From NCBI GenBank assembly GCA_947474545.1, contig CANJJI010000021.1:1-40703 (forward strand): a DNA stretch of 40,703 bases, given 5' to 3'. The notes below the pieces were generated by a model. That model did no database searches. It was given only the letters and a program-made list of their open reading frames with translations, and was not told the origin of the DNA. This document shows, piece by piece, positions 19,192 through 28,417 of the stretch. Position 1 is the first letter of the stretch. Every line of letters starts with the position of its first letter. The position numbers and the translations under genes are program-made. Source of the stretch: Beijerinckiaceae bacterium (GTDB lineage: Bacteria > Pseudomonadota > Alphaproteobacteria > Rhizobiales > Beijerinckiaceae).

Positions 19192-20430
19192 TTAACTTAA
19201 CCTGTCTCGTTGAAGCAAGTCAGGAAAAACTTTCATCCCCGCAGCGGTCACGGCAAGCGTACCCACGCCGCCGATCACCACAGCAGCCACCGCGCCGGTG
19301 AAATGCGCCAAAACGCCGGTCTCAAATTGTCCCAATTCGTTGGAGGCGCCGATAAACATGCTGTTGACTGCCGAAACGCGTCCGCGCATTTCGTCCGGTG
19401 TCAGGATCTGCACCAGTGCCGAGCGTATGAAAACGCTCACCATGTCTGCCGCCCCCAGACAGACCAGAAAGAAAAAAGCCACCCAGAACGAAGTCGACAA
19501 ACCAAAACCGATCGTCGCCAGCCCAAACAGCGCGACCCCCTGAAACAGACGCAGGCCGACACGCCGTTCGAAATTCAAATGAACGATCGCGACCGACATG
19601 GTTACAGCGCCAACCGCAGTTGCGCTGCGCAGCAGGCCCAGCCCGAAAGCGTCCGTCTGAAAAATGTCTTTGGCGTAAATGGGCAGCAACGCTGTCGCGC
19701 CGCCCAGCAGCACGGCAAAAAGGTCCAGCGTTATGGAGCCCAGAATGATCGGTTGATGGCGGATGAATGTGATTCCCGCTGTCAGATAGGTCCAGCTCAG
19801 CTCTTCCCTGGCTGCAGCGCCGGGCCGCGACTTCATCAGGATCAGGCAAACGACAGCAGCGCCAACCAAAGCGGTCGTCGTCATGAACACGACGCTTGCG
19901 CCGAATGCATAAAGCAGCCCCCCGACGGCGGGCCCCGCGATAGCCGCTGTTTGGCTCGCCGAAGAATTGATGGCGACAGCATTCGCAAAGACATTGCGGG
20001 GCACGATGTTAGGAAGAATCGCTGAGCTTGCGGGGCTTGCAAACGCGCGGGCTGTGCCGATCAGGAAGACCAGAAGAAAAATCAGCCAGGGCTCAGGTGA
20101 TCCCCGCACAACTGTGAGAAGCAGCCCAAGTGACGAAAGGGCCGTCGCCGAATAACAGATAATCAGCACCATGCGCCGTTCGAACCGGTCAGCTACATGG
20201 CCTGCGATCAGAAGGAAGATCAGATTAGGCAGGAAGATGCAGAGCCCGATCAATCCTAGGGCGATGGCGCTGCCGGTGATGTCATAAATCAGCCAGGCGA
20301 CGCTGACATCGACCATTTGCGTCGCCAGAACAGTCATGAAACGGACAGAGAAAAACAGCGAAAAATCACGCTCACGAAAAGCCGCGAATTTCGCTTGCAC
20401 AACAACTCCGTCAGGTGAATCGCCGTCCAT
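19192..20430 (-). CDS. MFS transporter, MFS_3 type
   Basis: The 412-residue, 12-helix carrier starts FAAFRERDFSLFFSVRFM and carries the family loop AGHVADRFERR after helix two and LTPDEMRGRVSAVNSMF in the second half. This group mostly exports small molecules with proton exchange. AGGA lies just before the ATG at 20430. The upstream genes on the same strand are a Bug-type solute receptor (55-base gap) and a dihydroxyphthalate decarboxylase-like gene, so it may be the last gene of a transport and catabolism unit; uptake rather than export cannot be excluded. It resembles the MFS protein at 4039-5295 in family only. Confidence 0.85.
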   Translation of the reverse strand: MDGDSPDGVVVQAKFAAFRERDFSLFFSVRFMTVLATQMVDVSVAWLIYDITGSAIALGLIGLCIFLPNLIFLLIAGHVADRFERRMVLIICYSATALSSLGLLLTVVRGSPEPWLIFLLVFLIGTARAFASPASSAILPNIVPRNVFANAVAINSSASQTAAIAGPAVGGLLYAFGASVVFMTTTALVGAAVVCLILMKSRPGAAAREELSWTYLTAGITFIRHQPIILGSITLDLFAVLLGGATALLPIYAKDIFQTDAFGLGLLRSATAVGAVTMSVAIVHLNFERRVGLRLFQGVALFGLATIGFGLSTSFWVAFFFLVCLGAADMVSVFIRSALVQILTPDEMRGRVSAVNSMFIGASNELGQFETGVLAHFTGAVAAVVIGGVGTLAVTAAGMKVFPDLLQRDRLS

Positions 20431-20485
20431 GAAAATCCTGCTATCAGCCAGCCCGTATTGCCATTCGCCGGGTTCGCTGCGCGTT

Positions 20486-21547
20486 CTACTTGATAAGAGC
20501 GCTCACCTTATCAACGATATCCTTGGGCGTCGCGTAAATTTCTCGAATGAGCCGCTCCAATTCCTCGCCCGTTTCCGGATCGATGTCGAGCTGCTGCTTG
20601 GCTGATTCGGACCGGAATTCCTTGTCCTTCATGGTCATATTGAACGCATCGCGAAGCGACTTCAGAACGTCGGCAGGAAGCCCCGGCGGTGCAACGAATG
20701 GCCGCCCTATGCCTTGCCCCGCATAGAGGAAACGCAACGACTTCCGTTCTTCCTCGTTCCTGGCGAAATCGTAGATCGAGGGGACTCCAGGGATCTTGGG
20801 ATCGGGCTTGTCGCCGGCCTGAAACAATACGGTGACCGTCTTATCGCTGATCCATGTGGGCTTCTTGCCAGTGACGCTGTCCAGACTTTCACAGATGCCA
20901 TGTGTCTCCCCGCGTTCCATGGCAATAAACACGTCCGTGGAAGAGGGATAACCCGCGATCAGCCGGAATTTGAAGCCAAGTAAGTCGCGCAGCACAATAG
21001 GATAGGTGTGTGTGCCCGTGCCAGGCCCCGTGTCGCCCATCAACGCCTCGGTTTTAGATAGGTCTGCAACCGATTTGATCGGCGAATCCTTGTGAACGAT
21101 GCAGACATTTGTTTCCTTGGTCGGCGTTCCAATCCAAGACATTTTCAACGGGTCGAAACGAGCTTGTCCCATGCCCGAAAGTGGGGCAAGCGGCGCATCG
21201 CGCGCTACAATCGCCATCACGCTGCCATCCTTGGGCGCGACGGAAGATAACCAGTTCAAGGCCACGATACTGCCGGCGCCAGGCATGTTCTGCGGCACAA
21301 TTGTAGGACTGCCCGGCAGATATTTGCCCATGAAGCGCGCGAGATTTCTGCCCCAGCGATCATAGCCGCCGCCCGGTCCGAACCCGATCACCATGCGTAC
21401 CTGCTTGCCCGAACCGGCAGCATTGTCCTGTGCCTGAGCCGGCAGGCTGGCTATGGGCATTAGGCTGGCGAGAGACAGCGCCAGCAAAGCCGCGTATTTC
21501 GCAGCCTGGCTTGACGCGCCGTTGCCAAGATTAAGGAAGGCATACAT
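20486..21547 (-). CDS. Periplasmic solute-binding protein of the TctC/Bug family
   Basis: The protein has about 353 residues from the ATG at 21547. A Sec signal (AALLALSLASLMPIASLPAQA, cut before QD) is followed by the family opening VRMVIGFGPGGGYDRWGR and VPQNMPGAGS. Bug proteins bind carboxylates or other small organics in the periplasm and usually feed a tripartite tricarboxylate transporter; no TctA/TctB membrane genes are in the window. The frame runs 26 codons further upstream, but only the inner ATG puts the signal peptide near the N-terminus. Its ribosome site is weak. The neighbouring decarboxylase-like gene suggests an aromatic acid ligand, which is inference. Confidence 0.85.
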   Translation of the reverse strand: MYAFLNLGNGASSQAAKYAALLALSLASLMPIASLPAQAQDNAAGSGKQVRMVIGFGPGGGYDRWGRNLARFMGKYLPGSPTIVPQNMPGAGSIVALNWLSSVAPKDGSVMAIVARDAPLAPLSGMGQARFDPLKMSWIGTPTKETNVCIVHKDSPIKSVADLSKTEALMGDTGPGTGTHTYPIVLRDLLGFKFRLIAGYPSSTDVFIAMERGETHGICESLDSVTGKKPTWISDKTVTVLFQAGDKPDPKIPGVPSIYDFARNEEERKSLRFLYAGQGIGRPFVAPPGLPADVLKSLRDAFNMTMKDKEFRSESAKQQLDIDPETGEELERLIREIYATPKDIVDKVSALIK

Positions 21548-21631
21548 GTGCGGCTCATTTTGGAGTGTAGGAGTGTATAGGAAAGCTGTTTCGCGCTTAT
21601 GTGGGGCACGACCGGCGCCTGTCAATCGCCA

Positions 21632-22615
21632 TCATATCCGATAATGGCCGCGTTTACGGCCTTGCGAAACATCAAGAAAAAGCTCCTCCAACGGCATAGC
21701 GCGTTTGATCAGGCCTTGCTCGTGCGAATAACCAACCAGCGTTTCAAGGTTTTTGCGATTGCGCTCCGTCAGCCCGTATTCCCAGGGGTCAACGCCCATC
21801 AGCGTTTCTTGCTCCTCCCAGGCTTCGCGATACCAGACGATGGGTGCGATGCGCGGATTCTCCATGCGCTGCATGCCCAAGGTCTTGGCGGCGTCGAAGG
21901 CCTTCTGCAGTTCGATGGGGATCCATGGGTATTTCTGGACGATTTCACGCTTGATCCCCATGACATGCATGATCGGAAATATTTGCGTCTTTGTAAAAAA
22001 CGCAATTTCTTCGCGTTTGTAATCGGGCCACAGCCGGGCCACTGCGGGATGTTTCTCTACGATTGGCCAGATCAGATCAGCATGCAGCACAGCGTCGAGT
22101 TCGCCCGAGACGAGCATGTCCTCGCAATTCTGATGGTCGGCGAGGCGGTGCAATTTCAGGTCAGGCGGCGGCACGAAGGGCACGTCTTCGTCATATTCGG
22201 CAAACCATTCGATGGATTTGTGAGGCACCCCGTATTCATGTTCGAGAATGCCCCGCATCCACAACACAGCGGTCACCTGAAAGGATTTCACGCCGATTTT
22301 CTTGCCGATAAGATCTTTGGGCGATTTTATGCCTTTGCTCGTGTTGATGAACGCAAAGCCGTGGCGAAAACGCCGGTGCAGAAACACAGGAATGGCGTCG
22401 ATTTCCATGCCCTGATCCCGTGCGACAAGATAAGACGAACAGGACAATTCGCCGATATCAAACTCCCGGTTTCGTAAAAAACGCCAGTGCCGCGTGGTGG
22501 AATCGGCAGTCGTTAACACTGTCAGGTCTATGCCATCGGGCTTGACCCGACCTTCGAACAGAGCGCGTACGATTTCATAATCACCACAGGCCAACGTAAG
22601 TTTGATGTCGCTCAT
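21632..22615 (-). CDS. 4,5-dihydroxyphthalate decarboxylase-like protein
   Basis: The 327-residue cytoplasmic protein opens LTLACGDYEIVRALFEG, then VKPDGIDLTVL and REFDIGELSCSSYLVARDQG, the pattern of proteins named 4,5-dihydroxyphthalate decarboxylase (Pht5). These share the fold of NMT1/THI5-like periplasmic binding proteins, so some members may bind rather than decarboxylate. There is no signal peptide, which favours an enzyme. ATG 22615 is preceded by GAGAAAG. It lies between an ion-channel gene and a Bug receptor on the same strand. A Rieske oxygenase resembling phthalate dioxygenases is 13 kb away, but no reductase or dihydrodiol dehydrogenase is here, so a phthalate pathway is not shown. 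Confidence 0.75.
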   Translation of the reverse strand: MSDIKLTLACGDYEIVRALFEGRVKPDGIDLTVLTTADSTTRHWRFLRNREFDIGELSCSSYLVARDQGMEIDAIPVFLHRRFRHGFAFINTSKGIKSPKDLIGKKIGVKSFQVTAVLWMRGILEHEYGVPHKSIEWFAEYDEDVPFVPPPDLKLHRLADHQNCEDMLVSGELDAVLHADLIWPIVEKHPAVARLWPDYKREEIAFFTKTQIFPIMHVMGIKREIVQKYPWIPIELQKAFDAAKTLGMQRMENPRIAPIVWYREAWEEQETLMGVDPWEYGLTERNRKNLETLVGYSHEQGLIKRAMPLEELFLDVSQGRKRGHYRI

Positions 22616-22681
22616 CGTTCTTTCTCTGGTTGTCTCGCTTGGGGCTGTACACATTTCCGCACGTGGGTACAATCATAGGGC

Positions 22682-23500
22682 TCAGCGGCGTTCGGCGCGC
22701 ATATCTTCGATTTCATCCCGTAAACGGCGAAGTTCCAGAATTATATCGGCATTGCTGACAGGGCTGGAGGGCAAAACCTCACCCCGATCTGCAATGGCTT
22801 TGGCTGCATCGCTTTCTGCGTCGATAGCTGAAACCACGACGCCAATAAAAAGGTTCAGAGCGACGAAGGCGCTGATCAGGACGAAGGGAATAAAGAAAAT
22901 CCAGGCATAGGGATGTTTCTCCATCAAGGGGCGCAGAATGTTGTCAGCCCAGGCGTCCAGCGTCATAATCTGGAAAAGGGTAATCAACGTTGCGCCGATC
23001 GTGCCGAAATAATGATCCTTGTTCGCGCCAAATTCGGTATCGCCAAACATCTTGGTCGCCATCACGGCGCTGACATAAAAAATCAGCAGCAGCAAAGCGA
23101 CGATGGATCCCAGGCCTGGTAACGCGCCTATGAGCGCACTGACTACTCGCTTGAGCGATGGCACCGCTGTCACCAGACGCAAGGCGCGCAAAATACGCAG
23201 CGATCGCAACACTTGCAGACTTTCTGTAGCCGGAATGAGCGCTATGGCGACTACAAGGAAGTCGAAGACATTCCAGCCATCTTTAAAGAATTGCAGGCGC
23301 TGCACCCAAAGCCTTGTAGCCAGTTCAGCTACGAAGATCGCCAAAATGACATTGTCGGCAATATGGATCACTGTGCCCCAGGACGCCATCACCGCAGAGC
23401 TGGTCTCCAGCCCTAATGTTATGGCGTTGAGAACTATGACGCCGATCAGGATTCGTTCGGCCCAGGGATGTTCTATCAAGAATTTGCAAAAAGCAGTCAT
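22682..23500 (-). CDS. Voltage-gated cation channel of the NaChBac type
   Basis: The 272 residues form six transmembrane helices and one pore. S4 carries Arg99, 102, 105 and 108 at every third position (VLRSLRILRALRLV), the voltage sensor. The pore helix LITLFQIM leads to the filter TLDAWAD (180-186), where sodium channels of this family have TLESW. S6 is VLISAFVALNLFIGVVVSAI, followed by a linker and a C-terminal coiled coil (ILELRRLRDEIEDM) that should assemble the tetramer. The filter is more acidic at its outer end than in sodium channels, so calcium or mixed selectivity is possible. It probably sits in the inner membrane; no functional link to its neighbours is evident. Confidence 0.9.
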   Translation of the reverse strand: MTAFCKFLIEHPWAERILIGVIVLNAITLGLETSSAVMASWGTVIHIADNVILAIFVAELATRLWVQRLQFFKDGWNVFDFLVVAIALIPATESLQVLRSLRILRALRLVTAVPSLKRVVSALIGALPGLGSIVALLLLIFYVSAVMATKMFGDTEFGANKDHYFGTIGATLITLFQIMTLDAWADNILRPLMEKHPYAWIFFIPFVLISAFVALNLFIGVVVSAIDAESDAAKAIADRGEVLPSSPVSNADIILELRRLRDEIEDMRAERR

Positions 23501-23642
23501 GGTGTGGCGCTACCTTTAGATGACGTGGCAGAAGCCCCTCATCTTAGCGGATTCACGCGTTGTCTGAACAGGCCCGATCCATCGGGGATCAGCACTGCGA
23601 ACAGTTTACCCGCCCGTTAAGCTCAAATCTGCTTGTGCCGCC

Positions 23643-24614
23643 TCAGTGCGCTTCCGTCTCCAGGCCCGTAGGAACCGGAATGCCCTCGCTCTGCAGTTTG
23701 ACCCCAGACGCCATCGCTTGCGTTTCCAGGAGCGCCGCGAAATCGAGCCCGATGTAATGTTCGGGATCTTTTTGCAATGTGGCCGCGCCGAAATGCGCCT
23801 GAATGGCTTCCCGTGCGGCGGCCGTAACGGGCATGGGGACGTCGTGTTTGCGGCCTGCGCCCAGACCCAGGTCCATGTCCTTGCGCAGCAATTCCGGTGT
23901 GAATGTCGTCGTCCAGTCGAGATTGACGAGCGCGTTCGATTTGTAGCGCATGAAAGTGGACCCCATCACGCTGTTGTTCATGAAGTCCAGGAACGCATGG
24001 CGCGGCACACCATGCTTTTGCGCGAGGATCGTGATTTCAGCGAGATTCTGGATCACAACGCCGAGCATGACATTATGGGCAATCTTGCAGATACGCGCGA
24101 GTTCTCCTTCGCCCACATAGGAAACCCCGGCCCGCGCGAACGTATCGATATAGGGTTTGGCTGCATCGAAATCGCCTTTGGCGCCAGACGCAACTGCCGA
24201 CAGCTTGCCGGCCTTCACGCATTTGCCATTGCCGGAAACTGGCACCGCGATATAGCTCGCGCCAAGCGCCGTGATCTTTTCGCGGATCGCAGCGGATTCC
24301 TCCACGCTGATCGATGAACAGTCGACGAAAATTTTCGGTGTCTTTCCCTTGCCGCCGCTGGTAACACCATTCTCGCCGAAATAAACCTGCGAGAGATCCT
24401 TGCCGGTCGAAACCATCGTGAAGAGAATATCGACGTCATTGAGATCAGACGGCTTGTCGACGAGCTTCGCGCCCTTCTTCTCCAGCGGTTCGGCCTTGCT
24501 GCGCGTGCGATTCCACAGGCTGACATCATAGCCCTTCTTCAAGAGCAATTCAGCCATGGGCGTTCCCATGCGGCCCATGCCGATCCAGCCGAGACGATGC
24601 GCATTCTGGGTCAT
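23643..24614 (-). CDS. NAD(P)-dependent beta-hydroxyacid dehydrogenase (3-hydroxyisobutyrate dehydrogenase family)
   Basis: The 323-residue protein has the N-terminal fold motif LGWIGMGRMGTPMA (8-21), Asn35-Arg36 after strand two, and catalytic Lys177 with Asn181 (CKIAHN). The substrate loop reads PVSGNGKCVKAG (125-136) where most relatives have SGG, so the substrate may differ. The family oxidises beta-hydroxyacids to semialdehydes, or runs in reverse. It is the last gene of the six-gene operon behind the LacI-type regulator, 27 bases after the E2 gene, with GGAG before its ATG. In that setting it could produce or remove a semialdehyde handled by the aldehyde dehydrogenase in the same operon. 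Confidence 0.9.
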   Translation of the reverse strand: MTQNAHRLGWIGMGRMGTPMAELLLKKGYDVSLWNRTRSKAEPLEKKGAKLVDKPSDLNDVDILFTMVSTGKDLSQVYFGENGVTSGGKGKTPKIFVDCSSISVEESAAIREKITALGASYIAVPVSGNGKCVKAGKLSAVASGAKGDFDAAKPYIDTFARAGVSYVGEGELARICKIAHNVMLGVVIQNLAEITILAQKHGVPRHAFLDFMNNSVMGSTFMRYKSNALVNLDWTTTFTPELLRKDMDLGLGAGRKHDVPMPVTAAAREAIQAHFGAATLQKDPEHYIGLDFAALLETQAMASGVKLQSEGIPVPTGLETEAH

Positions 24615-24641
24615 GATTAGCTCCGAAGATGTTTTACTAGG

Positions 24642-25955
24642 CTAGAATTCAGCCGCCCAGTCGCGGCTCTCGATGATGTTTTTCAGATGCGACAGAAATG
24701 CCGCCGAATACGCGCCGTCAAAAGCGCGGTGATCGAAACTCTGCGCAACAATGCCTACGGGTCGCGGGACAATGACGTCGCCATATTCTGTTTCCTTCAC
24801 AACAGGCCGCTTGCGGATTGCATCCGTCGACAGGATGGCGACCTGCGGCGCATTGATCAACGGCGCAGTAAAGAGTGTGCCAAAGCTGCCGTTGTTGGAG
24901 ATGGAATACGTACCTCCTTCAAGGTCTGAAGGTGTCAGCTTTCCACTGCGGGCTTTTTCCGCGAGCGCATGAATGGCGGCAGCAAGGCCAGAAACATTGA
25001 GGCCATCTGCATTCTTGATCACAGGCACGACAAGCCCGTTGTGGCTGTGATCAACGGCGATGCCGAGGTTTATGTCTCGTGCGACATGCAGTTTTTCGCC
25101 ATCGAAAGAGGCATTCACATGCGGAAACGCGCGCAGTGCGAGGCAGGCGGCCCGCGCGATAAACGGCAGGAATGTCAACGCTAGTCCGCGCCCGGCGCGG
25201 AACGCTTCCTTGCGCGCTTCCCGTATGCCGCTCACCGCACCAAAATCGATTTCCATGGTCTGGAAAACATGCGGCACGTTTTGCCAGGACGATTGAAGAT
25301 GTCTGGCTGTCTGTTGCCGTACGCGGTTCAGCGCCACGACGTCACGTTTTCCGGATATTTCGATCAGCGGCGCAGCAGCCCGTTTGGGTGCAGGCGTTGA
25401 CAGCGCAGCATTGACATCGTCCGCGCCGATGCGTGTTCGCCCAGCCCCGCGAACCTGGGCAGCGATTTCATGGATATCAAGATTGTTTTGCGCAATGAGA
25501 CGGCGCGCGAGCGGCGTTACGCGAACGCCATCTGGCCCTTTCGCCGGGCCGAAGTTGCGCGAAGGTGTGAATACCTCATTGAACGGCGCAAACCCGCGCT
25601 CGAGGAGGCTCGTGCCAGCCGCATGATAGGTTGCCGGAGCAGCAGAAACACTTACGGCTTTGACAGGCGTGGCAGGTTCGACAACAGCAGGCCTCGCGCT
25701 TTTTACGCGCGGTGTTGTTGCGACTTTGTCGCCGATAACTGCGATGACTTCGCCCACGCGGCAGGTTTCGCCCTGCGCCACCAGTATTTCCGCCAATACG
25801 CCGCTTTCGGTGGCCTGTACTTCCATCGAAACCTTGTCAGTTTCAATTTCAAACAGATTGTCGCCAGCAGCGACCTTGTCGCCGACCTGTTTGAACCAGA
25901 CAGAAACCGTGCCTTCTTTTACGGTCTCGCCAAGTTGCGGCATCAGCACGTCCAT
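24642..25955 (-). CDS. 2-oxoacid dehydrogenase complex E2, dihydrolipoyl acyltransferase
   Basis: The 437-residue protein has a lipoyl domain (1-76, lipoylated Lys41 in EIETDKVSM), an Ala/Pro-rich hinge, an E3-binding domain (about 144-185, VRVTPLARRLIAQNN), and a catalytic acyltransferase domain (about 205-437) with the DHRAFDG motif (His409, Asp413). One lipoyl domain and this length suit branched-chain, acetoin or 2-oxoglutarate-type complexes better than pyruvate dehydrogenase. It passes the acyl group from E1 to CoA. The E1 genes are upstream in the operon, split from it by the aldehyde dehydrogenase gene. No E3 (dihydrolipoamide dehydrogenase) gene is in the window, so E3 must come from elsewhere. 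Confidence 0.93.
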   Translation of the reverse strand: MDVLMPQLGETVKEGTVSVWFKQVGDKVAAGDNLFEIETDKVSMEVQATESGVLAEILVAQGETCRVGEVIAVIGDKVATTPRVKSARPAVVEPATPVKAVSVSAAPATYHAAGTSLLERGFAPFNEVFTPSRNFGPAKGPDGVRVTPLARRLIAQNNLDIHEIAAQVRGAGRTRIGADDVNAALSTPAPKRAAAPLIEISGKRDVVALNRVRQQTARHLQSSWQNVPHVFQTMEIDFGAVSGIREARKEAFRAGRGLALTFLPFIARAACLALRAFPHVNASFDGEKLHVARDINLGIAVDHSHNGLVVPVIKNADGLNVSGLAAAIHALAEKARSGKLTPSDLEGGTYSISNNGSFGTLFTAPLINAPQVAILSTDAIRKRPVVKETEYGDVIVPRPVGIVAQSFDHRAFDGAYSAAFLSHLKNIIESRDWAAEF

Positions 25956-25967
25956 CTTTGCGCTCCG

Positions 25968-27419
25968 CTACCAGGCGACCGAGATATATTGCTTTTCCAT
26001 GAATTCCATCAGCCCGTCCTGACCGCCTTCACGGCCAATGCCCGATTGCTTGACGCCGCCAAAGGCCGCAGCCGGATCTGATACAAGTCCACGATTAAGG
26101 CCGATCATGCCGAACTCAAGCTTTTCACTTAATGCGAGGCCGCGCCCGACGTCCCTGGTATAGACATATCCGATAAGTCCATATTCGGTATCATTCGCGC
26201 GCGCGATCACTTCTTCTTCGGTTTTGAATTTCTGCAGCGACGCCACGGGCCCGAAAATCTCATCGCATGTCAGCGCTGCATTGTCAGGCACATCCACCAG
26301 AACGGTCGGCGGATAGAAGAAGCCCTTGCCAACAGGTGCTATTCCGCCAGTCAGTACACGTGCGCCTTTCTTCACCGCATCATCGACAAAGTGGACGACC
26401 TTGTCGCGTGTGTCAGCATTTACAAGCGAGCCGACCATCACGCCGTCTTCAAGTCCGTTGCCCATTTTCATGGCGCCCATACGTTCGGCAAGTTTTCTGG
26501 CGAATTCATCGTGGACTTTTTCCTGCACATAAAAGCGGTTCGCCGCCGTGCAGGCTTCGCCCATGTTGCGCATCTTGGCGATCATCGCACCTTCGACGGC
26601 TGCATCGATATCGGCGTCCTCGCATACGATGAACGGCGCATTGCCGCCCAGTTCCATGGCTGTTTTTACGACGCAATCGGCTGCGCCATGCAGCAGTTTG
26701 CGCCCGACTTCCGTCGAGCCAGTAAATGAAACGATACGCACACGTGGATCATGCAGCAGCTTGTCAACGACCGCACCGGATTTTCGCGAAGGAATAATGT
26801 TCACAATGCCCTTGGGAACGCCCGCCTTTTCGAGAATAGGCATCAGCGCCAGCATGGTGAGCGGCGTTTCCGATGCCGGCTTGCAGATAACGGGACAACC
26901 CGCCGCAAGAGCGGGACCGATCTTGCGTGTCGCCATAGCGGCAGGAAAGTTCCACGGCGTTACCAGAACGCCCACGCCGATGGGCTTTTGTTGCACCAGA
27001 ATGCGCGCGCCGCTCGCCGGCGCAAAGCCGATATCACCGATGTTGCGCACAGCTTCTTCCGCATACCAGCGGAAAAATTCAGCAGCATAGGCGACCTCGC
27101 CGCGCGAATCCGAAAGCGCTTTGCCATTTTCCAGCGTGATCAGCCGGGCGAGCCGCTCCTGATCAGCCATGATGAGCTCAAACGCCTTGCGCAAGATTTC
27201 CGCGCGCTCACGAGGCTTGCGCGCTGCCCAGGCGGGGAACGCCGCGTGCGCAGCATCAAGCGCTTTCATGGCGTCAGCTTCATTGGCGCTTGCGACCGAC
27301 GCCAGCAATTCTTCAGTCGCCGGGTTGATCACATCAAAGCGTTCGCCACCCGAGGATTCAACAAATTCCCCGTTGATATAGAGGTTTGTTGGAACGTCCA
27401 GCGTTGCTTTCGCATCCAT
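25968..27419 (-). CDS. NAD(P)-dependent succinate-semialdehyde dehydrogenase-type aldehyde dehydrogenase
   Basis: This is a complete aldehyde dehydrogenase of 483 residues. Catalytic Cys290 (MGEACTAANR) and general base Glu256 (MELGGNAPF) are present, along with VTPWNFPAAMATRKIGPALAAG and FTGSTEVGRKL of the cofactor fold. The sequence style is that of GabD-like succinate-semialdehyde dehydrogenases, which convert short semialdehydes to dicarboxylates. GGGAG precedes the ATG. It is inserted between the E1-beta gene (20-base gap) and the E2 gene (12-base gap), an unusual place that ties it to the same pathway. The true substrate may be another semialdehyde; the name reflects family likeness. 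Confidence 0.92.
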   Translation of the reverse strand: MDAKATLDVPTNLYINGEFVESSGGERFDVINPATEELLASVASANEADAMKALDAAHAAFPAWAARKPRERAEILRKAFELIMADQERLARLITLENGKALSDSRGEVAYAAEFFRWYAEEAVRNIGDIGFAPASGARILVQQKPIGVGVLVTPWNFPAAMATRKIGPALAAGCPVICKPASETPLTMLALMPILEKAGVPKGIVNIIPSRKSGAVVDKLLHDPRVRIVSFTGSTEVGRKLLHGAADCVVKTAMELGGNAPFIVCEDADIDAAVEGAMIAKMRNMGEACTAANRFYVQEKVHDEFARKLAERMGAMKMGNGLEDGVMVGSLVNADTRDKVVHFVDDAVKKGARVLTGGIAPVGKGFFYPPTVLVDVPDNAALTCDEIFGPVASLQKFKTEEEVIARANDTEYGLIGYVYTRDVGRGLALSEKLEFGMIGLNRGLVSDPAAAFGGVKQSGIGREGGQDGLMEFMEKQYISVAW

Positions 27420-27439
27420 CGTGGTACTCCCTGAATATT

Positions 27440-28417
27440 CTATTTCATCGAACGCAGGATCTTGTCGACAATCCGCAGCGGCGTCGGCAGGATGATGTCT
27501 TCAAGATTGTCGGCAGCGGGCAGTGGTACATGCGGTGTCGTGATGCGCACAATCGGCCCGTCGAGGTCGTAGAAAGCTTCATCCGCTACGATTGAAGCAA
27601 TCTCTGCGCCCCAGCCACACAGGCGGGGATTTTCTTCCACTGTGTAGAGATGGCCTGTTTTTGCGACGGAACCGAGAATGGTGCGCGTATCAAGCGGCAC
27701 TAGCGAACGCACATCAATGACTTCGCAATCGATGGCGTGTTCGCGCGCAAGAATATCGGCGGCTTCAAGCGCGCGTCCAACCATCAACGCCAGTGCGACA
27801 ATCGTTGCATCCTTGCCAGCGCGCAAGATTTTCGCAGTGCCGAGTGTATCGAGAATTTCACCATCGGGCACTTCGCCCTTCATGGCGTAAAGCGACTTGT
27901 GTTCGAAAAATATGACGGGATCAGGATCGCGCACCGCTGCAGCGAGCAGGCCAACAACATCCGCAGGACTTGAAGGTGCCACAACCTTCAGACCGGGAAT
28001 CATCATCGCCCAGTTCTCGACGGATTGGGAATGCTGCGCGCCGAAGCGCGACCCCGCGCCATTGCCGGTGCGCACAACAAGCGGACAGCCCAATTGCCCA
28101 TTCGACATATAGCGGCTTTTGGGAAATTCGTTGGCGATGAAATCAAAGCACACAGCGAGAAAGTCCGAGAACATGATTTCGGCAATCGGCCGCAGGCCAG
28201 TCATGGCGGCGCCCATGGCTGCGCCCAGAATCGCCTGCTCGGATATAGGCGTATCGCGCACGCGCAAGGGTCCGAATTTCTCATAGAGGCCAACTGTGGC
28301 TTTGAATACGCCGCCTGCTTTGGCAACGTCTTCCCCAAGGAACACGACATTGGAATCGCGTTCCATCTCCTGAGCAATGCCGCGCGCGACGGCCTCGCGA
28401 TAGGTCAGTTCCGCCAT
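27440..28417 (-). CDS. 2-oxoacid dehydrogenase E1 component, beta subunit
   Basis: The 325-residue subunit has the transketolase-type pyrimidine-binding domain (MAELTYREAVARGIAQEM, LGEDVAKAGG, ISEQAILGAAMGAAMTG) and a C-terminal transketolase domain (DVRSLVPLDTRTI, TVEENPRLCGWGAEI). With the alpha subunit it forms the thiamine-diphosphate enzyme that decarboxylates a 2-oxoacid or cleaves acetoin. The frame is open 64 codons further upstream, but ATG 28417 with GGAGG six bases before it is the clear start. Its first 13 bases overlap the end of the alpha-subunit gene, so the two are translationally coupled and likely made in equal amounts. Confidence 0.93.
   Translation of the reverse strand: MAELTYREAVARGIAQEMERDSNVVFLGEDVAKAGGVFKATVGLYEKFGPLRVRDTPISEQAILGAAMGAAMTGLRPIAEIMFSDFLAVCFDFIANEFPKSRYMSNGQLGCPLVVRTGNGAGSRFGAQHSQSVENWAMMIPGLKVVAPSSPADVVGLLAAAVRDPDPVIFFEHKSLYAMKGEVPDGEILDTLGTAKILRAGKDATIVALALMVGRALEAADILAREHAIDCEVIDVRSLVPLDTRTILGSVAKTGHLYTVEENPRLCGWGAEIASIVADEAFYDLDGPIVRITTPHVPLPAADNLEDIILPTPLRIVDKILRSMK

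Noticed and set aside
20486-22615. A complete phthalate degradation operon
   Set aside because: Only a Pht5-like gene and a Bug receptor are here; dioxygenase reductase and dihydrodiol dehydrogenase are missing and the Rieske gene is 13 kb away on the other strand.
23564-23577. Hairpin CCCGA-TCCA-TCGGG after the six-gene operon as a terminator
   Set aside because: The stem is only five pairs and has no T-run on the minus strand; not enough to call a terminator.
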